Source: Xanthostigma xanthostigma (Eukaryota > Arthropoda > Insecta > Raphidioptera > Raphidiidae). Taken from it: a stretch of 64,000 nucleotides of DNA. The translations under genes were made by a program, and so were the position numbers. The notes under the pieces were generated by a model that was not told the origin of the DNA, did no database searches, and saw only the letters and a program-made list of their open reading frames with translations. Positions 1-10,171 of this stretch are shown here, one piece after another. The first letter of the stretch is position 1; every line of letters starts with the position of its first letter. The stretch is from positions 11,736,001 to 11,800,000 of the forward strand of contig OY754469.1 of assembly GCA_963575645.1 (NCBI GenBank), written 5' to 3'.

Positions 1-350
1 CTAGCATATGACAGTGATATATGCTTATTTGTACTAAAGTTCTAACGGTAAATCCAGCACAAAGCCGATTTAAATAACACGACAATAACTTGTGGCTCAG
101 GAGGTGCACGGTGTACACTGGAGGTAGTATCTGATAATGTCGCTTCGGAGCGCAGAACAGTGCTAATCGAACGCAATATGCCAGAATGCATACTAGTTTT
201 GTAGGCTGTCAGTGGCTGTTAAACTTTAGCGTTGATTACACTATTTCTTAACATTAAATATTGATTAAATATGGAAAATATAATTCATTCTACAATTATG
301 AAGTAGCTAAGATTTTAGTAGCTCTGCAAACTCTGCAGCTCTTATGTCGA
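1..350 (-). repeat. Dispersed repeat A, reverse copy (hAT-like CAGTGGTGG family)
   Basis: This stretch is the reverse complement, with many substitutions, of 20454-20840. Shared landmarks are the CATATGAC start, TTATTTGTACTAA, GCACGGTGTACAC and the GGAAAATATA block. The 20454 copy begins CAGTGGTGGTTCCTC, which looks like a hAT-type terminus; the equivalent end here (near 330-350) is decayed. The copy may continue past the left window edge. No coding sequence is visible. The assignment to hAT is inference from the terminal motif. Confidence 0.6.
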
Positions 351-399
351 GTTGGCGTAAAATCAGGCTGATCAAATGCGAAATTGGTAAAAGACATTG

Positions 400-1100
400 T
401 CTGATTTAGTTTTCGTGTGAACATAGGAGGAATTAATCTGAAAATATTGTCATAATAATAATTTTTTCTGTTGCATCAAAATTATTTTTTCAAGAGAACG
501 CTCAAAGCATAGCGACTATAAAGGGACTCTTCAAGTAGCTTGATGCAGATATTATGTATCAGTGTTTGTTGTCTTAAGCAAACCTAGCGTCCCAACATAA
601 ACCGCACACTCCGACCACTCTAATGACATTAAGTAAAGTTTTTCATTCATAAAAATCTTTAAATGCGTACTCAACATTCGAGTTTTTGTCATATTTTTTA
701 CTGTTCTTTTTTATAATTGTGTTTGTGTAATTTTTTGCACTGTTCTTATGTCAACACGTATTTTATTCTTGTGTTTTTAGAAAGAGTTTAGGTACTTTGG
801 AAAAAAAATTGTTGAACAGACTGTTCTTTTTTTGCGCGATAATTGAATGTTTATCATTTTTATGTGCCTATTAATAAAACTAGGAGGGATGTCGTGAAAT
901 TTATTGCATGAGTTACCGTGAATGTACAAAGTTTTGTTAACAAAGTTGGAACATCCGAACTTCGTTGAAGTTCTTTTCAGTTTCTCTACCATCTAATGTT
1001 TTATGCATTACAACGATTTTTTTCGAATGCATGCGGTAATAATTTTAATTGCTTATCAATGAAATTTTTGTGCAAGAACGTTACTGAATCATTAAAATGC
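400..1100. other. AT-rich, nothing recognised
   Basis: I see no gene, tandem repeat or second copy within the window. The only reading frame (777-992, minus) is short and has low-complexity composition. Confidence 0.5.
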
Positions 1101-1104
1101 AGAT

Positions 1105-1158
1105 ATTGCACATACCGCTAAATTAGCGGTATTGCACATACCGCTAAACTAGCGGTAT
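1105..1158. repeat. Two-unit 26-bp tandem hairpin repeat
   Basis: Two adjacent 26-bp units start ATTGCACATACCGCTAA. Each contains a perfect or near-perfect palindrome (ACCGCTAA/TTAGCGGT), so each unit can fold into a short hairpin. The two differ by a single base in the palindrome centre. Confidence 0.8.
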
Positions 1159-1410
1159 TTGCTCTCTATTATCGCTTTGCGCTTCAGAGCAGACTTTCGT
1201 TCATACAAGAAGTTATATCCAGGTTAATTTGCACAAAACCCATTCAAATTGTTGCTTTTTAAAAAGAGGAGGATCTGTTCTATAAAACGGAACCATTTTT
1301 AAATTGATTCAGGTTCATAATTAGTCCTAAAATTGTAATTGAAAATCTCGAATAGCAGTTGTCGGTTGGTCTGTACGTACGTATATTCACGACTTGAAAA
1401 AAATTTTTTT
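1150..1410 (+). repeat. Dispersed repeat B, forward copy
   Basis: Diverged inverted partner of 18855-19110. Shared landmarks in the same order are TCTCTATTATCG, the GAAGTTATATCCAGGTTAA block, GGAGGATCTGTTC (opposite strand GGAACAGAATTTTCC), GTAATTGAAAATC, and TTGTCGGTTGGTCTGTACG. Non-coding. The superfamily is not identifiable from these two decayed copies. Confidence 0.6.
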
Positions 1411-1835
1411 TTTAAAGTTAACATGACAGAGACAGATAATATTAGAATTTTTTGACTGCATTAGAGATGAAGAGACCCATAGGCAATAAATGCTTAGGGC
1501 ATCAAGGAGTGTTAATCCGGCACTGAGCGTCGAAAATGGTCAATAACCTAATCATAACCTTAAAGATTAACAAATAGCATATTTTGTCTAGGCATCCAGA
1601 ATATGTTTTTGAGAAACCTGAGAAAGGCCGTTTTGCAATTTACTGGAGTATACGGTGATCAGCGATTATAGAGTCGTATAACGATTTTGGTCGACATTTG
1701 AAGTCATTGACGGGGAAGGCTCGCAAATTTTACTCACAACCTGTTTGTCTAGAATTGAACCGAGTATCTTTTGAATGCGAATTCAGTGACAAAGCTATTC
1801 TTGATTTGATGATCTTCCGTAGTGTTGTTGCACGG
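1411..1835. other. Unassigned AT-rich interval
   Basis: No gene or second copy seen. A fragment near 1512 (TAATCCGGCACTGAG) resembles the end of the next repeat (AAATCCGGCCCTGA near 2130) and may be an eroded terminus. Confidence 0.4.
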
Positions 1836-2135
1836 CATACCTAGGGCGGCAATTTTTTTAGGGGCGGCAAAAATCAGAGTTGAAAAAAATATATGTGTTT
1901 GAAAAAATATAAAGTCAAGTCAAAAATTTTTTTACGATAACGTAATTTCATTAACTAAATTTTTGTAAGCAAATACTGATTTTTTTCCAATGTTCAATTT
2001 GAATTTCCCGCTGAGAATTAGCTTAATACCAACCTCCATGCAACTGACATGAAAAAAAAACTCAGTGAGACCTCAATTAGAGGGGCGGCACAATTTACTC
2101 TGCCTAGGGGCGGCTAAATTGTAAATCCGGCCCTG
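1836..2135. mobile_element. GGGGCGGC-rich miniature element, eroded
   Basis: CCTAGGGCGGCAA and AGGGGCGGCAAAA near 1840-1870, and AGGGGCGGCACAA and CCTAGGGGCGGCTAAA near 2080-2115, bracket an AT-rich core. The right edge ends TAAATCCGGCCCTGA, whose reverse complement begins CAGGGCCGGATTTA, a terminus typical of insect DNA transposons. The matching left terminus is not clear, so boundaries and class are uncertain. Confidence 0.4.
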
Positions 2136-2139
2136 ATGA

Positions 2140-2500
2140 TTATATCGTTCTAGCAATTCAGCTCTTTTTTCTTGAACCTCGACAGTTCTGTTCGTACGGT
2201 GGCCAAAATATCGTTGATGTGATGACATTTGTGCAGTTGGTGCTCGCACCGGGTGCACACACATAAACCGCCGCCTGGGGTGATTTGACCCGGTGACCTC
2301 GTCTAGCCGGCATGTGGCCCACGTGTCGCGACCCTTCGGTGACATGTGCGCCGCGTCACCACTGCCGGCACCAGGTACCTGAAACGTTGCATCGGGGACA
2401 ACACTGTTGCCGACGTGAGTCCGCGAATACGCTTCCGCTCTTGTTGAATGTTGTCGTTTCTAAACTGTTGAAATAATATTGTTTTTGTGATCGAGTGACT
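2140..2500. other. GC-rich patch, function unknown
   Basis: Unlike its AT-rich surroundings, this patch (densest about 2220-2420) is rich in G, C and CpG. It is open on the minus strand over 2073-2345, but that frame runs into the neighbouring repeat and I recognise no domain. It could be the front part of the adjoining SINE composite, an exon relic or unrelated insert. It has no partner copy in the window. Confidence 0.35.
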
Positions 2501-2504
2501 ATAG

Positions 2505-3360
2505 TCGAGACTCGCATTCGGAAAGTACCGGGCTCGTATCCCGGCGGGAGACGATTGTGGCTGGGACTTTTTCCTATACTGCCTTCTACCAAGAAATGGT
2601 TATTCTATTCCTGAGATCTCCAGTGGTTCCCCTCAATAATTCCAGATAAAAATTGAGATTAAGTGCGAAAGCACTGCACTTGCATTCGGAAGGTACTGGG
2701 TTTGAATCCCGGCGGGAGAGAATGTGGCTGGGACTTTTTCCTATACTGCCTTCTACCAAGAAATGGTTATTCTATTCGTGAGATCTCCAGTGGTTCCTCT
2801 CAATAACTCCAGATAAAAATCGGGATTAAGTGCGAAAGCACTATACTTGCATTCGGAAGGTACTGCGTTGGAATCCCGGCGGGAGATAACGTGGCTAGGA
2901 CTTTTTCCGAGAAATGGTTATGCTTTAATCGGCCACTCGTGAGGTCTCCAGTGGTTTCCCTCAATAATTCCAGATAAAAATCGGCATATAGCATTGCGGT
3001 GAGACTTCTAGATTCGATTCGGAAAATATTGGGTTCGAATTCCGGCGGGAAAGAATGTGGCTAGGACTTGTTCCCACTGTCTCTCGCCAAGAAATGGTTA
3101 TTCCTTAATCGACCATTTCGGTGTGGTCTTCGATGGCTTCTCTCAATAATTCCTGATTAAAAAAATCAGTATATATAGCATTGCGGTGAGATTCCTAGAT
3201 TCGATTTGGAAGGTATACTGGGTTCAATTCCTGACGGGAGCAGATGTTCCTCGGACTTTTTCCCGCTGGTTCTCGCCGAGAAATGTTCATTTTTGTATCG
3301 GCCACCTTGTTGGCTTTCCTCGACAATTTCAGTTAATTTCGGGATGGTTATCCTCGGACT
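2505..3360 (+). repeat. Tandem array of five tRNA-derived SINE heads
   Basis: Five units repeat every 166-188 bp. Each contains a B-box-like motif (GGGTTCGAATTCCGGCGGG and variants) at about 2529, 2698, 2866, 3031 and 3219, followed by a shared body with GGCTGGGACTTTTTCC, CCAAGAAATGGTTATTC and CTCCAGTGGTT. The B box marks a tRNA-derived RNA polymerase III promoter. The same body is present on the minus strand at 27565-27905 in a longer, single-copy form. A box copies are too diverged to call. Head-to-tail arrays of SINE heads are unusual because SINEs normally insert singly. Confidence 0.75.
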
Positions 3361-4140
3361 AAATGACTAAAGATTTAAAACGCACCAAAAAATGCTCTTC
3401 ACGCAGCTAAGCTACTTCTACTGATAAATAAAGACTGTAAAATATCCTTGTTAAAAATACATATGTGCTCTTTTATGGATTTAAAAATATAATGAATGTA
3501 TATAAAAAACAAATTATATTTTTATTACTTAATTGTTTGGTGTTTTATCAGCAAGCATTGGCAACACTGATGCAATGCGTGCAATGGTTGGTGCGTGTCA
3601 CCGTTCCCTCGGGATGGATGCGACTAGGTACCGACAGCTACCAATGTCTTTATTTGCCTACTTTAAAGTAAAGAAGAACCGCAGGTCTTCCAACCGAGCC
3701 ATAAAATGTCACAACAGGCATTTTATATTTTCAAACGTCAACGGAAAATCCTTTTCACGTTTATATTGCACGTGAAGAAAATCAAGTTTTAAATAAGTTT
3801 CCTTATTCGAGAAATCTATTTTTGTTTAGGGTTTGGTGTTTTTTTGAATTTAAGTTTAAACACCATTTTGGCATATATAAATTTCGAGTTAGGTAAGAAT
3901 AATTGTATCTTTATAATAAGGGTTCCAAACATTTACTGAAAACCAGCAATTAGACGCATATTAACTGCTCGAGGAATTTACCGATTTGAATAATTTCGAC
4001 GTTTTTATATTCACGAAGGTGACGGAATGGTTCCATATCATTTTTACTGAAATTAGCTCACTAGTAAAAATACGTTTATACAAAGAGAAAAATAATAAAG
4101 TTTTTAAGTAGGGGGCTAATTTAATTAATAAGAGTTTTTG
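3361..4140. other. Unassigned interval
   Basis: Mostly AT-rich. A less AT-biased stretch at 3555-3690 is open in two plus frames but carries no recognisable domain, and overlapping open frames point to chance. No RNA gene or repeat copy seen. Confidence 0.4.
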
Positions 4141-4745
4141 ACGTGATAACGTCTTATAAATTGATGAATCACCAATCTTATAAATTGATAAAACACCGGC
4201 TGCATGCACGAAAAAGTGTAACGTTCCTAACGTAACGTTCGTAACGCGTAACGTTCCGCCTGACCCTGTGCTCGAAAACGGCCCTAACGATTTGGATGAA
4301 ATTTACTGAAAAGGGATTTTGGGGGGCAAAAAATCGTTTTAGCTAGGTCTCATCTCTCGAAAAAATCGTTTTCTTACAAATTTTATCATTATAAAAATCA
4401 TTTTTTTGACGTATGAAAATACTTAAATATTGTAAGTAGGTTTTGGAATTTTATATACTTAAACAATAAAACAATTGTTTTCCAAATATTATGACAGTTA
4501 ATCTTTGAGACTTAAAGAGACTTAAAGAAAGAAAGTTAATAAAAAAAAATATTTTTATAGGTGGTGAGTAATTTAATAAATAAAATTAACCTAAATTTGA
4601 AGCGAAAGATGCAATATCATAGATTCGAATTATTATAATTATTATATGTAGAATTTAGGTTATGTATTACGGAATACGTTATCACGTAAAACTATCGTCC
4701 GTAAACCGACTTTACAGACAACCAATTTTTATTACTTTCATTAAT
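4141..4745 (+). mobile_element. Element X copy 1 (non-autonomous, class unknown)
   Basis: The left end has GTGATAACGTCTTATAAATT, GCTGCATGCACGAAAAAGTG and a run of GTAACG/AACGTT motifs. The right end has TTATCACGTAAAACTATCGT and CCGTAAACCGACTTTACAGA. The same two ends occur in the same order at 40064-40838 and in reverse at 6170-6429, which defines the family. The AT-rich interior has no coding content. No clear target duplication was found, so the transposon class is undetermined. Confidence 0.6.
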
Positions 4746-5345
4746 CTTAAAATTATTTATTTTTAGTAGCTTTTTTTCGAAGAAAGTTCCATTTTTTTAA
4801 TAAAAACGTTTCATTATGATTTGAAATTTTAAAAAAGAAACTTTTTAATAAAATTAAAAACCGTGATAACATTTAAAACCGCCCTGTCAGCCTTTTAAAT
4901 TTATTAACAAATAATTAAATGCCGAACCTCTTTTTCTCGTTCGTTTATTTATCGCGTCCATAAAAACAAAAGAAACAATAGGAACAAAAAAAAAGAGCAC
5001 GTGATGTACGTATTATTTATTTTTCTGTTAAGATTTGTTGTTAGTTCACGTGACTAACCTCAATCATTAATACGCCATCCATCAATCGTCGATTATCTTT
5101 GTTCTTTAAAATTACATATTGTCGTGTAACTTTTACTTAATGTGGCATTAAAATGTATTAAATAATATTTTAAATCCTTATTTATCCTGCATTTTACAAT
5201 TTAAACGCGTCGTTGACCTTTAGGACCAAATATATTTCGTAATGGTTTTGGTTTGTTTTTTTTTTTAGTAACCTCCTTACAAATGCGATACTATTTCAAT
5301 GGTTTAATATCAATAATAAATTATCCACATATTTGGCACTCAAAC
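4746..5345. other. AT-rich spacer between inverted element X copies
   Basis: No gene or repeat is recognised. It lies between element X copy 1 and a hAT insertion. Confidence 0.4.
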
Positions 5346-5353
5346 ATTTGCGA

Positions 5354-5965
5354 TAGTGATGTGTCCACATGACTCTGTTGGGAGCTGGCTCCGTGCGCTT
5401 CGCTCGCTAAACAGAGTCGCTCAGAGGGAGTCGTTCAAAGGAGCGACACTAGACAGTACGCACTACGCACAAGAGTGCACACTGCAGAGGTGTGAACTGT
5501 CATCATGCATGCTCAGGAGTCACTAAGCATTGCACAGCACAATACACACATTCAGCTCTGAGCTCATTTTCATATGATTCTGATCTTATATTATTCGCAT
5601 TTCGGATAAATTATAAAGTATAATAAAAGCTTAACAATAATAATGTTTATTGTTACAATATTATATCTTTATCAACGATGTCAATGTGGATGGTTTAAGT
5701 CACTCTAAGCTTAGTACTATTACACTTAGGTACAGTGTGTCATTCAACATTAAATGACTCAGCAAAGATAACTCCGTACGTGCAAAATTGGTCTGTGGTC
5801 TGTGCTGTGTGCGCTCTGTAAATGTACGAATACAACAGTACAGAATAGCTCAGCACAGAGCAATGGCGCTCGGAGTGAGTCATTCATAAAAACAGAGCGA
5901 CTCGCTTCGCTCCGAGAAGGGAGTCGTTCATTATGAACGAATCGCTCAGCAGCGACACGTCACTA
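5354..5965. mobile_element. 612-bp non-autonomous hAT-like element with 8-bp TSD
   Basis: The terminal inverted repeat is TAGTGATGTGTC on the left and TAGTGACGTGTC read inward from the right. It is flanked by ATTTGCGA (5346-5353) and ATTTGTGA (5966-5973), an 8-bp duplication with one mismatch, the hAT superfamily signature. Subterminal GAGCGAC/GAGTCG motifs are dense at both ends (5380-5450 and 5865-5950), as expected for transposase binding sites. The centre is AT-rich without a transposase, so it would have been mobilised in trans. Confidence 0.85.
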
Positions 5966-6169
5966 ATTTGTGAATTAATTCGAAATGATTACGCCTTCGA
6001 AATCCATATTCGGAAAATTATTTAAAACAAATCTATGATAACTAGTGGTCGCCAGGTGGTCGACCGTAATTCATAAAATTTTGCAGGTTATGTCATTATA
6101 CGAATGGTGACGATTGTTGAAAAACGACACCTTCAATGCATTGTTCTTCTAACAAATACTTGTTGCATG

Positions 6170-6429
6170 AAAAAAAATTGGTTGTCTGTAAAGTCGGTTT
6201 ACGGACGATAGTTTTACGTGATAACGTCATAAAGAAATATTGATGAACTCTCTGACGTCACGCGAGAAGAGAGAGAGAAATGCGTACAAGCCGTTAGCCG
6301 ACGCTTGGTCCGATCGTGCCTCTCTATCGCTTATACCGCGCTATCGCTTGCACGCTCAGGCTCAGGCGGAACGTGACACTTTTTCGTGCGTGCAGCCGGT
6401 GTTTCATCAATTTATAAGACGTTATCACT
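6170..6429 (-). mobile_element. Element X copy 2, reverse
   Basis: Begins with the reverse complement of the family right end (GGTTGTCTGTAAAGTCGG) and ends with that of the left end (CATCAATTTATAAGACGTTA). Unlike copy 1 it has a GC-richer interior (6250-6375) with CTCTCTATCGCTTATACCGC and GAGAGAGA motifs. The plus-strand open frame 6240-6455 is an incidental reading of this insert. Together with copy 1 it forms a large inverted pair. Confidence 0.6.
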
Positions 6430-7072
6430 TCAAAAAGAAAACATTGCTGTATTGATGAGAAATAACATTGCCAAACCACAGTCACGCCAAAATAGAATAA
6501 TATAATTTTAGTGTGATAGGTATACTCATAGGTGGCTAAATGATAGTTCGGTACAATGTTGAAATTAACAGTGTCATCGTTCGGTACCAGTATCCAACTC
6601 TAGTTCTACACCACATTAGTATTTACAGCATCATGTCACCGGGCGACGTCAAAAAAAACTTCTGAATCGATTTAACCTGCATTAATATCGTGATGAAACA
6701 TAAATTGTGCACTTTCCGTCATTAAAACGAAGAGAACGAATGCATGTTTCATTACAATGTGTGCGAATTAACACACTTTAATCGGTACCAGAACTTTTTC
6801 CTTCACGTATTTATATATGATTTATAAAAATAATTAATATGGAAGACGCACCTCTTCAGAAGCAAGATTTTCTTCTAAATTATTGTGACAACTGACCCAG
6901 GTTCTTTTTCACGCTCGCCTTGAAACAGGCAGTTTTATCACAATCTGTGCAAATTAACATAGTCAAAGCGATACCACAACTTTTTTCCTTTCCGTATTTA
7001 TATATAGACAAACAAGATTGTTGAAACACCAGTACAATAAATTTAATTTTTACAATCAAGTTGATTTTGTTT
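6430..7072. other. Unassigned interval
   Basis: No gene found. Two loosely similar stretches (about 6740-6850 and 6900-7020, sharing CACTTTAATCGGTACCAGAA-like and TTTCCGTATTTATATAT wording) suggest an old local duplication. Nothing else is supportable. Confidence 0.4.
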
Positions 7073-7080
7073 GGGTATAA

Positions 7081-7401
7081 CAGGGGTCGGCAACCTGCGG
7101 CTCTTTTGATAGTTAAGCTGCGGCTCTCCAGTTCCATACGCAAAAAATAATTATTTTATTATATAAACCCTTAAAAATCGTCCAATCGATCCATGATTGA
7201 GTACCATGTCTATCTCTCAGCCATTTCCACTCGCGTCTCACCCGCACCGCCCCCGTCGCGACGTGTCGTCCTCGGATATAAAATATGTATTATACCTATA
7301 TAAGAAAATACTATAATACTGTTTAGTGGCTCTTTAAAAACTGGGAAATTCTGTAAATTGTAACTTTTGGCTCTTTTGTCTCAAAAGGTTGCCGACCCCT
7401 G
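7081..7401. mobile_element. 321-bp hAT-like miniature element with 8-bp TSD
   Basis: Termini are CAGGGGTCGGCAACCT and its inverse AGGTTGCCGACCCCTG. Flanks GGGTATAA (7073-7080) and GGGCATAA (7402-7409) form an 8-bp duplication with one mismatch. GCGGCTCTTTTG and GGCTCTTTTGTC just inside the ends extend the inverted repeat imperfectly. No coding region; a non-autonomous hAT derivative. Confidence 0.88.
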
Positions 7402-7409
7402 GGGCATAA

Positions 7410-8451
7410 GGATCACAAGTTTATCTCATGTGAGATCAAAAATACTAGGTACTAATCTATATTGTTTTCGCAGGGACAAAAAAAATCCTATCAGCATCTG
7501 GAACTTATACCCCTTTCCTTATATTTTGGTATATTTAATCAATATTTGTATCGATTACCAAATGGCGTTCAACAAATCATTTCGTTCGAAAACACACTTA
7601 TTATTTTAAAGTTTAACAACCCTTAAAATAATTTTCAAATTGAAATTCAAACCAATTATTTACAGTATCGCAGCTTGTTATGCGTGTCGCTGTCCTTCTT
7701 TATCTGCCGGCGTTTGAACGAAGACGGCGATTGTGCATTGTGTACAGAAGTTGTTCAGTGTTCGGCACACACTTGAATGAGCAATCGACATGTGAGTTCT
7801 GATGCGTGTGTGCAATATGCCCGGGCTAATGTAGCAAACAACTCAATTTGCCACTTAAATAGACTGTGTCCATTAGCAAGACATTTGGCTGGAAATATTC
7901 TTACCTACAGATGGTTCCAAAATTGCAGAACTATTTTTAAGTTCAGTGGTTTCGGAGATTAGCGCGACCAAAATTGTGTCACGAAAATATTATATTATAG
8001 ATTGAATCTTTTTGACACCTCATATGATCATATCTTAGAAATTATTCCACCTAGACACGTATGAACTTTGGAAGAATGCTTCTTTTTGATGACTTCATCC
8101 CCCCTGAAAAAATCGGTCATGTAACGTAACTAGCCTAGGAAATAGAGGTGGGTCGAGAAGAGTTCGAAATGATTCGTTAATTATTGCATACTGCACGCGC
8201 GGTCGGTTTGGTTCTCGAGAACTTGGCCAGCGCACTCCGTTTGCACTTAAATACAAATGAAAATTGCGTACTGTAATAAATTTTATCCATGTAGAAAACG
8301 GATCAATAGAGATAACCGATGTCATAATATTTTTGTATTAAATGACAGCGTACCAGTGTTTTATTTGATTACATTATTGTTACCCATAGAAGTAGATTAT
8401 AGATATTGTATTGATTTACCAAGTATAGTTGTTGGAAGTTTAATTTATATA
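7410..8451. other. Unassigned interval with two repeat-end fragments
   Basis: No gene recognised. At 7940-7985 the reverse of a dispersed motif (CGCGCTAATCTCCGAAACCA, also at 29149 and near 44360) is present. At 8128, AGAGGTGGGTCGAGAAGAG resembles a hAT terminus without a visible opposite end. The reading frames here are short and overlap. Confidence 0.4.
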
Positions 8452-8930
8452 GAGTCAAACCTGAGTGAGTGAGAACTGGGTAAGCGAGAAAACTCTCTAA
8501 GTGAGAGTTATTGCCAGGTACCGTCTTTGTAACCCTCTAAAACCTCTGTAAGTGAGAAACAGAAATCTCTATAAGAGAAAGAAGTTTTTCACTCATGGAC
8601 CTCTATACCTGAAACTACTACTTGCCTGTACATCTATATGCAATATAGTCGACCGTACTAATAGTTCCACGAAATTTAAGAATGAGTCATAAATAGCTGA
8701 ACTAACGTTGTTTTTGTAGTATTGTTTTTTGTTTTCTTTTTTTAGCATCTAGGTATGTGTCGAATTATTAATTAATTATTAATTTACTGTATTTTTATAG
8801 ACCTCTATAAGTAAGAAAGGCCACTCCTGTACCTCTATAAACTTGAAACTCGGGTTAATGAAAAACCTCCATAAGTGAAAAAGAGATCGCGGTCTCTTTT
8901 GAACTCTTGCTTATCCTGCAGGTTCGACTG
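8452..8930. mobile_element. Pogo/Tigger-like miniature element (probable)
   Basis: The left end is GAGTCAAACCTGAGTGAGTG and the right end inverts to CAGTCGAACCTGCAGGATAA. Subterminal copies of ACCTCTATAAGTGAGAA-like words recur across the interval (8540-8560, 8799-8815, 8830-8880). This resembles pogo/Tigger termini, which insert at TA. The left flank is TA; the right flank reads TG, so the duplication is imperfect. No transposase remains. Confidence 0.5.
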
Positions 8931-8960
8931 TGAATAATTAAATTACAGTTTTGATATGTA

Positions 8961-9589
8961 TAGGGTTGCCAGGTCGCCAAACCAAATAGCCGGACAGACC
9001 AGCCAGTTTGGCCGGACATTTGGGTAAAAAGGCCGGACAGCCTACATTGTTGAGGATTTTGTCTCAATATTAATAGGTACGACAAAAAAATTGTATGTAA
9101 AATCAAGCTTTTTTGATTATTAACATGAATCTTGTTAAATTCTAATGAAATATAAATAACATCGAATGCCAAATCAGTTCAAATACTTTATTACTAATCA
9201 GCCAAAATCATCAGTCAAATTTAAACATTTATATACATTTTAAATTCTAATGAAAGGCAATTGCACAAATAAATCTTATATGTACCTGCTATTACTTCCC
9301 AAAGCAAAATAAAAAACAATTTAAACAAAACAAAACTTTTTTTTTTAAGTTATTAAAAATCATTATTCAAATCTTTGATCAACGTCTGAATAGAACTCTT
9401 CAAATAAATAAAATTGTCGACAATTTTATTTATTTGAAAAATCATTATTCATATTCGCCTGCGCTCGGCCACGCTCGACGCTCGCTCGTTTGCGAAATGT
9501 CAAAACCCGGACAAGCCGTTTATTTTGGCCGGACACGCAATCAAAAAGCCTAACTATGTCCGGCTTTATCCAGACGCCTGGAAACACTA
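8961..9589. mobile_element. 629-bp hAT-like element carrying a ~67-bp nested insert
   Basis: Left end TAGGGTTGCCAGGTCG pairs imperfectly with the inverted right end TAGTGTTTCCAGGCGTC. GCCGGACA repeats line both subterminal regions (8990-9042 and 9507-9565). The termini resemble hAT elements beginning CAGGGTTGCC; no convincing 8-bp duplication survives. A 67-bp foldback insert with long direct repeats sits inside at 9370-9436. Confidence 0.65.
9370..9436 (-). mobile_element. ~67-bp foldback insert flanked by 15-bp direct repeats
   Basis: A 67-bp segment is bounded by perfect 15-bp direct repeats AAAAATCATTATTCA (9355-9369 and 9437-9451). On the minus strand it begins with a near-perfect palindrome (CAAATAAATAAAATTGTC / GACAATTTTATTTATTTG) and ends with ATTCAGACG and CAAAGATT. 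The same unit is present at 23570-23640 with its own 13-bp repeats, so this is a transposed family. Duplications of this length are more typical of target-primed insertion than of cut-and-paste elements (inference). Confidence 0.7.
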
Positions 9590-9929
9590 TGTGCAGTAGA
9601 TAATGACTTAAAATATCGCCTGTAGATAATGCAAAGTGACAACTGTCATTGTAACAAGATATCGACAGAGAAAATATTGTACATACAGTCAACTCTTCTT
9701 AAGAACGATGTTGCAAATTTACGGTCCGAACTTGCATGATTTGCATTGTCACAAATGAACTTGCCCCACATTTTTTGAGTCGGAATCTACGTTATACAAA
9801 TAGATAATATCTAAAACATTTTTTTTGTAAATTTTGCAGAAGCTTTTGAAAAAATTCTTAAATGTGTGCATTTTTCAATATAATTTTAAACATAGAATTA
9901 TCCCGCTACGGAAATACGTCATTTCTGGA
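9590..9929. other. Unassigned AT-rich interval
   Basis: No gene or repeat copy identified. Confidence 0.4.
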
Positions 9930-10171
9930 TATCTTGTATCCATTCTCAAGGTTTTTAAGTGTGCTTTATTAAAAGTGCGATTTGCAACCGGGAGAAAGCC
10001 GAACCGATCAGTTAGTTATTATAATATTGTATTGTCATCGGAACTACATACGTATGCAAAATTTCAGCTCAATCGGAAACCGGGTAGTGGGTAAAATTCA
10101 AGTTGCAAGATTTGATTTCAGACAGACACCGGGACAGGTGAAACTAAATAAAAGCTTGTAAAATACCCTAT
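9930..10171 (+). repeat. RTE-like LINE 3' tail (probable)
   Basis: Contains CAAAATTTCAGCTCAATCGG, ACCGGGTAGTGGGTAAAATTC, CAGACAGACACCGGGACAGG and ends AATAAAAGCTTGTAAAA. This order of motifs is what I associate with 3' untranslated tails of insect RTE-type retrotransposons. No reverse-transcriptase sequence is attached, consistent with a 5'-truncated copy. Confidence 0.5.
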
